A stretch of 22,429 nt of DNA, from positions 9,451 to 31,879 of the forward strand of contig VHZZ01008146.1 in assembly GCA_009801015.1 (NCBI GenBank). Reading direction: 5' to 3'. This document shows, piece by piece, positions 1 to 10,040 of this stretch. A program made the translations under genes and the position numbers. The DNA is from Silene noctiflora. Taxonomy: Eukaryota; Streptophyta; Magnoliopsida; Caryophyllales; Caryophyllaceae. The notes beneath the pieces were generated by a model, which saw nothing but the letters and a program-made list of their open reading frames with translations, made no database searches and had not been told where the DNA came from. Position 1 is the stretch's first letter. Every line of letters starts with the position of its first letter.

Positions 1-131
1 CAAGATAAAGTTCACCCCATCACAACTAATTAGCAACCACCGCGCTCTCCGTGGATTCGACCCCTAAATACTACATTTATTTGTTGTACCTAGGGCAATT
101 TATTTCTGCATAGGTTAGCGATGACCTATCA
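1..131 (+). mobile_element. Partial LTR-like 3' end (Tat/Athila-type signature)
   Basis: The stretch contains the motif CTCCGTGGATTCGACCC near 46-62. It resembles the 'gtggttcgacaccc' block at 8157-8170 near the 3' end of the solo LTR described below. It ends in CTATCA at 126-131, again like the ATCA end of that LTR. From memory, this arrangement is typical of the U5 end of Tat/Athila-like Ty3-gypsy LTRs. No PBS of the form TGGCGCC follows, so this is more likely the end of a 3' or solo LTR than the start of an intact element. The 5' part lies outside the window, and the boundary at 131 is a guess from the CA terminus. Confidence 0.35.
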
Positions 132-497
132 GTTATGTGTGTTTATTGTGCTGTGATTGGATGTTTTATGGTACTGACCTTGTGTGGTGTTTTCCTGTTT
201 GTTTCTTTGTGTTGTGTCTGCCGTGATCCTTATGGTGAGCAGTCAGTTTTAGCAGGTTGCTTTTGAAGCTTGCCTGGTTAGTTGGAGGGACGAGTCACCG
301 CGTGTTACGACAGAGTAGATGTACAATTGATAGTGTCATGAGTTGTATCATCTTTCTTTTAAGTATGACTTGTAATAACATAAAGTTTTCTTTTATTGAC
401 GTTTGATTATTACTTTACCTCGGGTAATCGAGATGGTAATGTCCTTATCTGTTGGGGAAGGCCTTGTTAAGGCTCCTTGATAGATGGGGGTGTTACA
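132..497 (+). mobile_element. Partial LTR, chromovirus (Tekay/Del)-like 3' end
   Basis: The block ends in GGGGGTGTTACA at 486-497, the mirror of the TGTAACACCCCC start of many plant chromovirus LTRs. The upstream text (a 'gttggggaaggcc' stretch near 451, then a short run to the GGGGGTGTTACA end) resembles the last part of such LTRs as I remember them. No tRNA-Met primer site (TGGTATCAGAGC) follows position 497, so it is best read as the end of a 3' LTR or solo LTR. It may belong to the same LTR as 1-131 or be the host of a nested insertion. It contains no coding sequence. Confidence 0.4.
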
Positions 498-1253
498 AGC
501 AGAAAATGGGGAAGATGATTTAGAAAGCAAATGAGGTAGCATTGGAGAAGAAAATGGGAAACTAGAAATAGGAGGAGAAAAAGGGTGTGCAGGAGGAGAA
601 TAAGAGGAGATGTGTGCGAAGAGGAAAAGGAGTAGGGGGAGAGGAAGGTAGAAGTAAAGAAGGATGAGGAGAAGAAGAAGGGAGATAAGTGACAAAAATG
701 AAAGGGAAAGAAGAGGAGCCCGTGAAGGCGGAGAAGAAGGCCAGGGGAAAGGAAAGGAGGAAAGTGAATGAATTAAGAAGTCAAAGGGAAGGAGAAAAGG
801 AAGTGTAATAATCAACATGCTAATAAGAAGAAAAAGATGAGGGGGAAAGAAGAAAGAGGAGTAAGCCAACGAGAAAGGGGAAGAGGATGAGAGGAAAGAA
901 AGGACGAGTAGGTTGAGGATAAATGGGAGGAGGAGGAGGAAGAATAACGACAAGGAAGAAAAGATAAGGAGGCGGAAGAATAACGACAAGAGAAAAAGAC
1001 AAACATTAGTAGAAGAAGAGGGGATGATAAGGGAAGGGAATATGGCAACATGCCTAGGACGAGGGGGAATAACAAGACGAGGAAGCACGTGGATAAAGGA
1101 CAAGGATATGAGTGTGATAATGGTCGAGGAGGATGCAAAAGCATACGGGAAGGGATATGGAAGCCAGAGGAGAACGAGAAGGAATAGTTAGGCGCATAGG
1201 CGGAGGTATAGGGAAAAGGAGGAGGAGGAGGAGGAGGAGAGGGGCGAATTAGG
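498..1253. repeat. Long purine-rich (GA/GGA) tract
   Basis: About 750 bp in which roughly 80-90% of plus-strand bases are A or G. It is built of irregular GAA, GGA and GAGGAA words and ends in a pure (GGA)n run at about 1218-1239. Open frames on either strand here (poly Lys/Arg/Glu on plus, poly Ser/Leu/Phe on minus) result from this composition and are not genes. The tract starts directly after the LTR end at 497. Shorter purine-rich patches recur at about 3125-3220, 3360-3400 and 3478-3640. Confidence 0.8.
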
Positions 1254-2237
1254 TATAGGCATGTGTAGGTGCCAGATGCATTAAGGCATCAACCCCACAT
1301 CCTGGTTGATGCAAAGGCAAATAACACATATGTTAATTGTCGATGCATTTATTGTAATGTATCTCTGAATTGTCTCCAAAAACACACCACTCTAATTTCC
1401 TGAACCAAGATTGGATCAATAAGTTTAGTTTTGAAGAGTGTTTCATCTGTGTGCCCACTTCTAAATCTGTACAAATTGAGATGTGAAGAAATAAAATGTT
1501 GTCCGTGTTAGTTAATAACTTGTTTTAGGCGTCAGTGTAAGTGTAAGTGTTTTCTGTAATATGGTTGTCATTTTGTGTCTAATTCCAAAAAAGGCTAATA
1601 TTTATGTTAGCAGTTTAATGGTGGTACTACACTCATCGAATGATCCAAGTTTTATAGAATGCTCGCAGATTTGTCCAACTCAGAATAACCAGGAATATAG
1701 CTTCTAAAACCTGTTATATAAACATCAACCTAGAAATGCAAGTGTAAAACGAAATGCACCATAAAGCTTCAAAAAACCGCTATGTTGGTGATATGTGTTG
1801 ATAAACCTATGTTTTGACTTTTGAATGAAAATGTTTACAACTTTCTGAAAAAAATGTGTCTAGGAATATCTATGTATAGTTGGAAAGAGTCTTGTATATG
1901 TGTTTACGTTACTTCATAAGCTACAGCATATACTAATGTATTATGTACTCCACGTTATTGTCTTCTTTAACAATTAACTTTCTAAGCAAAAGGCGTAGTT
2001 ATATTCGGATATTCATGATCTAAGTAAAGTTAAATACAAATTATTTACGAATGATTGTAATTTTGTCTGCACGATTCAACTATTAAAACAATAAACAAGA
2101 GTTTCATTGTGTGAACGGTGTACTCAACTTGTACAGGCAGCCGGACCAAATAAAGATACACTAACATGAACATGCATGAAACGTTAACAATTAAAATATC
2201 TTGGGGGGACCGTGCGCCGACAATTAAAGATTTGATC
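1254..2237. other. AT-rich anonymous DNA, no gene seen
   Basis: The stretch has many stops in all frames and no recognisable domain, RNA gene or clear element end. It separates the purine tract from the PPR fragment and is probably decayed repeat or intergenic DNA. Confidence 0.5.
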
Positions 2238-2417
2238 TTCAATAACGCTCTCCTTGATATGTATTGCAAGTGTGGTGATTTGGATGCTGCACGCTTGGCT
2301 TTTAGTCAGATAGTTGATAGAGATGTTGTCTTGTGGAGCACTATGATTGTTGTGTTGGCTCAAAATGGTTTCAGCAAAGATGCGCTAGCCTTGTTTGAGA
2401 AGATGATTATTTCAGGA
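2238..2417 (+). pseudogene. PPR-protein gene fragment (PLS class)
   Basis: About 60 codons read as pentatricopeptide-repeat sequence: NALLDMYCKCGDLDAA, then RDVVLWSTMI, then GFSKDALALFEKMI. The YCKCG and D-V-V-L-W-S-T-M-I patterns are typical of plant PLS-class PPR proteins (organelle RNA-binding factors), which usually carry ten or more repeats and exceed 400 residues. Here only about one and a half repeats survive. The codons upstream (from the ATG at 2166) and downstream to the TAG at 2445 show no homology and look like random read-through. It is therefore a fragment, either decayed or captured by a transposon. A Helitron-type 3' end lies about 3 kb downstream. Confidence 0.75.
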
Positions 2418-2421
2418 CCGT

Positions 2422-5410
2422 GCCCCAAATTATATAACAATGGTTAGTGTGTTATATACACTTTATAAGCCTTCCGTCACAAATTTTATATGGACAAATA
2501 TTAAGGGGAAAAAAATTTACACAATGTAGTACATAAGCATTACCAAGAGGAAGTTTGTGCCAAAAGACGTATTAGGAATCAGGGTTCCACGTGCAGTGGT
2601 TTGTATTGTATGCTAAAGTACCTCTATTAGCACTACGGTATGTACTTGGGCTGACATTAAATGTTGTCCTTTACAATTCTCCAACTTGTTATGTATCAAA
2701 AAGGTAATCTTAAATCGACTTGCCGAATACAAAATAAATGTACAGTTAACTATATGTTTATGTAATTTTATGACATGCGTACTTGACATGACCGTCTCTA
2801 ATCATCACCGAATACAAATGGTAATTTTCTGACATTATCATCTACTATACTACATAATATGTAAAGTAAACGTTCTTGGTGTCATATACTACATTGCATA
2901 AAAATGTTGAACATGTGTTTTCACACTTACGATAAGAAAAACAAATTAGAGCCTCACATTACTATAATCAAAGTTGAGCGGCAACATAATGCATTGGGAC
3001 ATCGTGCTAATTAGGATAAACACGTTTTCAACGGGTTTGTCGCTAGCCTGTTTTATCCTACCCAGGTAAACTTACTCCACTACTGCCAAAAGAACGCAAA
3101 TGCCGTGGTTCATTTCCCTTGCCAATTTTGAAAAAGGGGAATGGACGGAGGAGGCGCATAGGAGGGAAAAGGAAGAATTATGAGAAAGGGGAAGGGAAGG
3201 ACGAGAAGTGGAGAATGTGATAACCCCGCTGACCTTCGCATGATTCATACACAATTTTTCACAACTTATCCGAAAATTGTATGAGAGTTAAGCATTCATT
3301 TATAAAGGCAAAAGAGTCGACTATGCAATTTATTTTTTTTTAACAAAATTTTGAGGCGGCGACGTTGTAGAGGAAGGGGAATAGGAATGGGGTGGGGAAT
3401 GGCAAAAGTGAATTCAGCTTAATAACAGTTTAGTGGTATTGTATATACATCAATTGTTTGTTTGACATGACATCAAGTAGAGGAAGAGGAAAGAGGCAGA
3501 ATAGGCGTGGAAGGAAAGGGGAAGGTAACGGGAAAGGGAGAGGGGAAGTGACTCAAAAGAATTATAAATGTGATATGAACTTGTATGAATTAATTATAGG
3601 AAAGGGCAAGGGAAGTAGAAGGGAAAGCGAAACTAACGGTATCACAAGAGCTTTCCATATCATTCTGTCTTCACGTGTAAATATGGAGAGTATGCTAGAC
3701 ACACCTAGACGGGGTGGTTAGATAACTTTTTAGGCTATTTTAAATGTCAGCTAGTATATTGTAACATTCTATGACTTTGTTCTTCATCAAAGTAGTTTAT
3801 TTGTCATTTATAATCTATTACACTTGCAATCATGGTGCAAAAACTGGTTTGTGGCATTATGTTGAGATATTGAATTCAATTAGGTCGAGTCAGGTGTTAT
3901 TCATAGAAAATCCAGATGGGGGGAGGAGTAGTGTTTATTTCATTTTATGAAATTTGAAAATCAAAGCGATAAGGGCGGACGTAGCATAATTTTTTTATAC
4001 TCATTTATGTTTTTTGTTTCCGCTGTAGTTGGTCAGATAAATCGCTATTTTGCAACTTAATATTATTTTCTTATACAATGACACTTCATTTGAAAATTGC
4101 TTATTATGAGCTGTTTTTGTCATTTATCCCCTTTTTAATCGCATAAGCTTGTCAGATTTGCATTTGAGTTTGGTCTCTATAGATTGTGTGAAGATTGCAA
4201 TTTTATGTTGGGTTCATTCATGTGAATTATTCAAACTATTAATGGTCTGATCATATTTCTCTAAACTATTCTTTGTCTTTGTGGCAAACCGGTGCATGTC
4301 AATGTACTCTTTGGCGTGTCTCTTTGTCACATACTTTATCTTTAATTATATGGTGATTCTAGGGTGTCAGGAAGGGAATTGTCTCTTTTGAGACGGTCGC
4401 ATATTTATACAGGACATACAATAAACAGTGTTTTAGTTTCTGCGAGGACACTGCTGCGGATTTAGTCTACTTTTGCGGCCACAACCTCTAGAGACGAAAC
4501 TTTAGAAAGGAAAGGCGGCTCCTCCACCTACGCCTCTTCCATAAAAGAAGGAAAAAACAAGATCATAATCAGCGTAGACATAGAAACAATGAGTAATAGT
4601 AATGACCAGTAATAAAATATTTTGTCGTACTAAGACTAGACTTGAACAATTTACAGAACCGCCGCCCATATTACATCCAGAACCTGATGGAATTTTGCGG
4701 TGTTACCAACGCATGTTACATTCTGTAATACTTGGTTGTGTAAGTAGGTAACTCCATAGCTCTTGGCTTATAAGTTTATCCGTACGTTAAGAGACTGTAA
4801 TGTCCCCAATCATGTCTGCTACCGTCGCAACATAGAACCTTACTATTGCATTTAAGCGATACCTATGTGTTACCTATAGGGTTCACTGTATCATGAACTG
4901 TTAGAACGTCCTACAACACATTTCACTCTATTTAAATAAGCACCTGCAACATACTTTCGTAAAACACTTTGACGAAGTAAATAATCAAGTCGATCATTTA
5001 CAAGCAGCAATGGCAAGGTGCTACAATTTATATTACTTGTGTTTCATGATGTATAAGCTGATACTACTTTTTCGGATGGCAGTCCATTGGGTATGTATAC
5101 TTTAATGTTGGGGTTTAACTTTTGAGTGTTGACTAAATACGAAACTATTTATTAAAGAAGCATTAACACACAGTCATTATACACGTTTGATATATAATGT
5201 GGGTCAAATACCGCAATTTGGAGTGCTATACATAAGATGTCTCCGTGAATTATAGCAAATTAGACAACGAATGAGTATCTATAGTCATTATCTAATCTTG
5301 TTTTCGCAAAACAAATATGTAGCCATTATTAACAATTGTTAACTTACAAAGTTCACGTAAGGCAATCGTTACATGACTAAATATTATATACAGATCATGT
5401 CAAGCTAAAT
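2422..5410. other. Intergenic or decayed-repeat DNA, no gene seen
   Basis: This is AT-rich sequence with scattered purine-rich patches (3125-3220, 3360-3400, 3478-3640). The open frame at 3458-3721 is composed mainly of Arg/Gly/Lys/Glu from the purine patch and shows no domain. A small imperfect hairpin formed by TAGGATAAA near 3012 and TTTATCCTA near 3052 was noted. No RNA gene or complete element could be delimited. The region may be the body of the Helitron whose 3' end is at 5475, but its 5' end was not found. Confidence 0.45.
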
Positions 5411-5475
5411 ATTTTTTGAAAAGACGGAGATGGTCCTTGGGACTCCGCGCGCATCACGCACGGAGGAACAACTAG
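5411..5475 (+). mobile_element. Helitron-type 3' terminus
   Basis: A GC-rich hairpin, CTCCGCGCG...CGCACGGAG (9-bp arms with one mismatch, 5443-5465), stands ten bases before a CTAG terminus at 5472-5475, which is followed by T. A short hairpin just upstream of CTRR, with insertion between A and T, is the defining 3' structure of plant Helitrons. The left end (TC after an A) was not identified, so the element's size is unknown. It could extend left far enough to include the PPR fragment. Confidence 0.6.
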
Positions 5476-5742
5476 TATAATCAAATAAACAAATTAATAT
5501 AATGGCTTGAAGTTTTGATGGGGTTGATGTTGTGCTTATATAATCCTAGATAAGTTGCTACTGAAGGCTCTTCACCTCCTATGTTAATTAGATTATAAGT
5601 AATTAATAGGTTGAAGCTGAATAGTTTTAAGCATTATAACCCACAAAAGCTCGGTCAAGCTGATTCTCAAAGAGAGCTTAAATGATAACAGAAGTGAAAA
5701 ACCAACAGAAAGAGGAAAAATTTATAAATTGATTGATAGTCC

Positions 5743-5822
5743 ATGTCACATTTAAATTTGCTATGTCATATTAAAATGCGGCACGTCACATTAAAATGTG
5801 GCATGTCACATTAAAATTTAAC
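5743..5822. repeat. Four-copy 20-bp tandem repeat
   Basis: Four contiguous 20-bp units follow the pattern RYGTCAYATTWAAATKYGGC-like (copies at 5743, 5763, 5783 and 5803). They differ at a few positions; copies 2 and 3 are the closest. The units have no spacers, so this is a minisatellite and not a CRISPR array. It sits 64 bp left of the solo LTR in AT-rich DNA. Confidence 0.85.
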
Positions 5823-5881
5823 ATTTTAGGTACCTTTTTAATAAGATTGTATAGATTTTATATTAAGCAATATGTAAGTGA

Positions 5882-5886
5882 ATTAA
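5882..5886. repeat. Left target-site duplication of the solo LTR
   Basis: ATTAA directly precedes the TG start of the LTR and is identical to 8243-8247 directly after its CA end. A 5-bp duplication is the standard Ty3-gypsy integration footprint. Confidence 0.85.
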
Positions 5887-6028
5887 TGATAAGTAATATT
5901 TTAGTCGTATTTTACCCCACGTTTATACCCTATTCCGACTCGATTTTGCGTGCTTAATTATATAAAAGCTCATTTATTTGCTAATTTATAATAATTAGTC
6001 GTATTAATTATATTTAGTAATTAGNCNG

Positions 6029-6130
<102 letters not shown>

Positions 6131-6230
6131 GTTGTTGTTTTTAATTTAATAATAATGCAGGTGAGACGGATTTATGAGACGAGAATGATAGCGCGAGATG
6201 GAAACAACAAAGACAATGTCAAGACCAAAG

Positions 6231-6253
6231 TCAAGGTCAAAGCTTGACCTTGA
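6231..6253. repeat. Perfect short palindrome in LTR U3
   Basis: TCAAGGTCAA and TTGACCTTGA form perfect 10-bp inverted arms around a 3-base spacer. The motif lies in the U3 part of the solo LTR, about 950 bp upstream of its TATA box. It could be a protein-binding palindrome or simple sequence drift among the local AAGGTCAA repeats. Confidence 0.8.
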
Positions 6254-7186
6254 CCAAACCCAAACTCCCTCTCCATTGTCTTCTTCACAATCAGCCTCCA
6301 TCAACACCATCATTCGCCATCACATTTATCATCTTCATCGTTCTCGCTTATCATATTCAATTCAGCCTTCGTTCGTCCTCAACCTCCATCACTATTCACC
6401 ATAAAAATTGATCATCGTCACTAAGCTCCACCACTCTCGTCCATCATTCACCGTCCTTCATCATCATCAACAATGTAGCAGCCCAGTTTAGCACCATCGA
6501 GTTCGCCATCATAATCACCATGATCATCGTCATCAACCACCCAGCCATCATCATCAATCAATCATCATCGTTCTTCAGGCTCGAAACAGGGCATTTCAGC
6601 AGGAATGGTTGTCTTAGCCGGCCCACCGGCAGCCGCCACCCCCACTGGCTGAGGCACCATTCAATTTCCCTAAAGTTTCCAGAAACTTCCCTGCCGGTCA
6701 TCACATCGGCAGCCGGTAGGCCGGCTCCCAACGCCTGTGCACGAAAACTACACAAAAAGAAGCAGGGACTTCCATGCCGGTGGCCAAGGCGGCCGCCAGT
6801 CAACCGACCTGGACATCAAAACCTGAAGAAAGCTGTGTTTTGCGTGTTGATTGTGATGTCGTTTTGATGTTTGTTTTTGGCAAATATAAAACAGGAATGA
6901 AGAAGACGATAGATGAGGGAGTTGAGCCGGGGAATTAAGGAGTTTATTTGGGCTGAGATTAAGAGTGGATTAGTAAGGGACTTGGGCTGATCATCATGGT
7001 TAATTAGAAGGGAGGTTTGGGCCAGATTAAGGGGTATTAGAGAACTAATTGGGCCGAGATTAGGGAGTAGTTTTGGGTTAGTTTTAAGTCAGGTTTGTTT
7101 AAGTCATTAATCAAGTCGTTTAATTATGTAATTAGTCATTTTAATTAAGTTGTTTTATTTTAATATTAGAATTAGGCCCAAACTTG

Positions 7187-7194
7187 TATAAATA
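7187..7194 (+). promoter_or_regulatory. LTR TATA box
   Basis: TATAAATA is preceded by 'ggcccaaacttg' and followed about 30 bp later by a plausible start region near 7220. It marks the U3/R junction of the solo LTR and points toward the PHD gene. Confidence 0.6.
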
Positions 7195-8242
7195 GAACAC
7201 CACTTAGACTATTTAGAGGGGGGAGACATTATAACATTAAACTAGACTACTACTTTCATTATTTTCTTTCCTTAATTTTAGGTTAGAAAAATCTCCTTAT
7301 TTTAGTCTAGAAAATTAGAAATCATTTGTAGCATCTCAAATCAAAGTGGTAATCTTTATTTAATATAATTTCAATTACTACTTAGTTCATTCACTATCTT
7401 TACTTTCTCAATAGTTTACATTTAGTTTTGGGATGAAATTTGAAGGAGGAAGACATTCATCCTTTTCAATTCAATCCAAGTTTCATCTTGTAACTATTAT
7501 GGGTATAATTCTTCTCCTAATTTCATATTATTTCATTTATTTACATGTTCATTGCTAGTTTATTACTTGTCTTTACATTATGCTTGTTCTTGCTTTGTTT
7601 ATGTTAAAGTTTCATTCTTTTATGTTATTTGTTGCAATTATATTTGAGCAGTGTATGGTTAGGGTTAAAGGGGGAGTTTAGGTTAACATGTGGGATGATA
7701 ATGAGTTGTTTACATTTGAATATGGGTTAAAAATTGAGTCTTTACATGCTTGCATTGAAGGTGTTCGATGAAATGTGTGAACGAAAGTTGCGCCTTTCTT
7801 TGACTTATGCTTAATATCTCTCTTGCATGACGATGAATAGGGATGTTTGATAGCTTGTATGTGATGAGCTTGACATGATACGAAAGTATTGTGGTAAGCT
7901 TAAGATAGGCCTAAGACATTAGGACTAAACCTTGACCGTAACCTTGACCCGTTTCTAGTAGACCTTTGCATCTCCCTCTACCTACCTAGACGAACCCGGA
8001 AACCCTAGCCTCTCTACTCTTGTTTTACGTGCTTGTGTGAGTGTGTTTACTTCATATCGTAGCCTAGTTTGTTAGCATAGTTAATCATTCACTTGTTTTG
8101 CATCGACTAAACTAGAGCAATACAAAGACTTATACCAATCTAACCCCGCCATCCTTGTGGTTCGACACCCTTATTATACTACTTAATTTGAGTTTTTATA
8201 AATTGTTTTTGATTGGGAGTTGACGACAAAATCCCTTTATCA

Positions 8243-8247
8243 ATTAA
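8243..8247. repeat. Right target-site duplication of the solo LTR
   Basis: ATTAA, identical to 5882-5886. The next base, 8248, is the first base of the Helitron described next. Confidence 0.85.
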
Positions 8248-8946
8248 TCCCCTATATACTAAAAGAATAGGTGAATTCACAAGTTTTCCCTCCAAAAAAC
8301 ATCTTTTTAAATAAGGAAACTATGATAATTTAATTGTTTTTACTAGATAAGGAAATTAATAATTATAATATAGTTCATTATACAATTTTTTTCATTAAAA
8401 TTAATCTTTTCATTAAATTATATATTTCACTAAACATTAAACTATAATATTTTAATTAAAATATAAATAAATAATATAAAATTTGAAAATATTAAATCTT
8501 TTATTAATGTTATTATTTAAGAATGACTTGACTCATACTATGTTAAACAAAATTATAAATNGTTTTGATTACTTTCATGACAAAAAGAAATTGAGAGAAT
8601 TTATAAAATTAGAATCGTTAGCTCTGTGGTATAAAAAATACAATACTTTTTTTTAAAACACATTTCAGCACATTACTCAATTCTCTTGGATTAATTTTTA
8701 GTTTTTTTTTTTCTCGAAGCAAAATACAATAACAAGAAAATGAACAATTAATGAGGTATCACTATTATTTTACAGTACAATTTTACTCGGTTTTCTTGAA
8801 TAATTTTGCAGTTTATTTTTTTTTCTCATATCAAAATATAATTACGTAAACTATGAAAAATTAATAAGGTGTTAATTTATGATTAAGTAATATAAAAATA
8901 AAAACTCTATAAAAACCGCGCATTTATTGCGCGGGATCTAAACTAA
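8248..8946 (+). mobile_element. Non-autonomous Helitron
   Basis: The element starts with TC (TCCCCTATATACTAAAAG), a typical plant Helitron 5' end. It ends with a hairpin CCGCGCA-TTTAT-TGCGCGG (7-bp perfect stem, 8916-8934) followed nine bases later by CTAA at 8943-8946. The flanking bases are A (8247) and T (8947), the expected A/T insertion site with no duplication. It is about 700 bp of very AT-rich DNA with no helicase or Rep coding, so it would depend on an autonomous partner. CTAA fits the CTRR rule but is less usual than CTAG. One N lies at 8561. Confidence 0.75.
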
Positions 8947-9362
8947 TTGTAGTTTTAAGTGAAAACAATATAGATAAATGTCAATTTGGTCAAATTTACA
9001 CCATTATTATGGAAATTCATTATCGGGTCAGCCATCGGGTTAAGCCAATATCAGGTCACGGGTCGGGTTGATTGGTTTAGGTCGGGTTTGGGTTGAGAAA
9101 AATAAGGCTGCTATCGGTTATCGAGTCAGGTCGATTTCGATTCACCCAATTTTTGGATTCTATCGAGTCGGGTTTCGGGCGGGTCTGTTCGAATTCCTCA
9201 AATCAGGTGAACTTTTGTGAGCTCTAAGTCGAACACATATGCCAATGTGCGTGGTGATGTGTCTCACACCCTATCCATCCAATCCAATGTCTACAATCCT
9301 ACCACCCTTTGTTACCTCATATAATGAACCACGCCGTCAAAGTGTCCAACTTTCCCAATTAA
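8947..9362. mobile_element. GGGT-rich transposon relic upstream of the PHD gene promoter
   Basis: Positions about 9026-9200 carry many degenerate CGGGT/GGGTC/TCGGG words ('gggtcgggtt', 'aggtcgggtttgggtt', 'gtcgggtttcgggcgggtc'), ending near 'gtgagctctaag' at 9217-9228. Such subterminal repeats are common in plant hAT-type elements, and a similar GC-rich end appears at 22337. No paired TIR or duplication could be seen, so it is a relic at best. The rest (9230-9362) is the proximal promoter, with no recognised elements beyond general AT-richness. Confidence 0.35.
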
Positions 9363-9363
9363 C

Positions 9364-9371
9364 TATAAATA
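9364..9371 (+). promoter_or_regulatory. TATA box of the PHD/GNAT gene
   Basis: TATAAATA lies about 675 bp before the start codon. Transcription would begin near 9395-9400. The downstream leader is A-rich and then strongly pyrimidine-rich (repeated CTTCT at 9456-9480), a composition usual for plant leaders and Y-patch promoters. Confidence 0.6.
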
Positions 9372-9397
9372 TAAACTGATTTTATCCCAAAAATACA

Positions 9398-10040
9398 CCA
9401 TACAATCAAACAAACAAATAAATAAAAAAATAATCTTCCCAAATTTCACTCTCCACTTCTCTTCTCTTCTCTTCAATCTTTCCTCTCATAAATCTAGACC
9501 GCGAAACCAGCTTTTTTTCATTTTCCCCCCTTTTGCCGCTCTTTCTTCCCTTCAAATTTCCCAAATCTTAAACCCTAATTCTTCCTTTCTCTCTCTTCCT
9601 TATCTTTTTCTCTCTCCTCTTTTTTTCCTAATTCATTCTTTTCCCATTTTCCCAGATCTCATTCTATTTCTATTGCACCATAAATAATTAATAATTATTT
9701 AATTGATTTTCAAAATCATAACTGTTTCTCCGCATCATCAGCAATAACGTTTTCTTCCCCAGATTCAAATCTTTCTACGTTCATAGGTACATATTTAATT
9801 TAATTCAATTTCTTGATCTTGATTTTATTTTTTAAATTTCAATTTTGTTTGATTATTTATTGAATTGAATTTGGATTTTCTTGTGTTTTCTAGGGTTAAC
9901 AATTTGTCATTACACGAGTGTATTTGACACTGATTGCGTTGATTTTGAGGTTTTACTTGGATGATTTTGTCAGTAAATAGGGATAATTTGATAGATAACA
10001 GCTGTTTTAGTAAGTTTGGGTCACACCAAAGTAGGTTGAT
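9398..10040 (+). other. 5' untranslated leader with one intron
   Basis: The leader runs from the inferred start site to the ATG at 10041. A likely intron occupies 9787-9893 (AG|GTACAT donor, TTTTCTAG|G acceptor, T-rich interior), a common arrangement in plant chromatin genes. The only ATG in the spliced leader is at 9961. The start-site position is inferred from the TATA box and is approximate. Confidence 0.55.

Noticed and set aside
132..520. Primer binding site after the LTR ends at 131 or 497
   Set aside because: Neither TGGCGCC nor TGGTATCAGAGC is present, so no internal retroelement region starts here.
393..1191. Long open frames on both strands in the purine-rich tract
   Set aside because: They code for homopolymer-like Lys/Arg/Glu or Ser/Leu/Phe runs that follow from base composition. 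No start context, domain or splice structure supports a gene.
3458..3721. 87-codon plus-strand frame rich in Arg and Gly
   Set aside because: RG-rich sequence comes from a purine patch, and the rest shows no domain. There is no promoter or neighbouring exon.
5743..5822. CRISPR-like repeat array
   Set aside because: Units are contiguous 20-mers without spacers and the DNA is plant nuclear, so this is a minisatellite.
6198..6867. Open frames of 68-115 codons at 6198-6404 and 6520-6867
   Set aside because: They lie wholly inside the U3 of the solo LTR, which is noncoding. Their composition reflects ATC/CAT microsatellite-like text.
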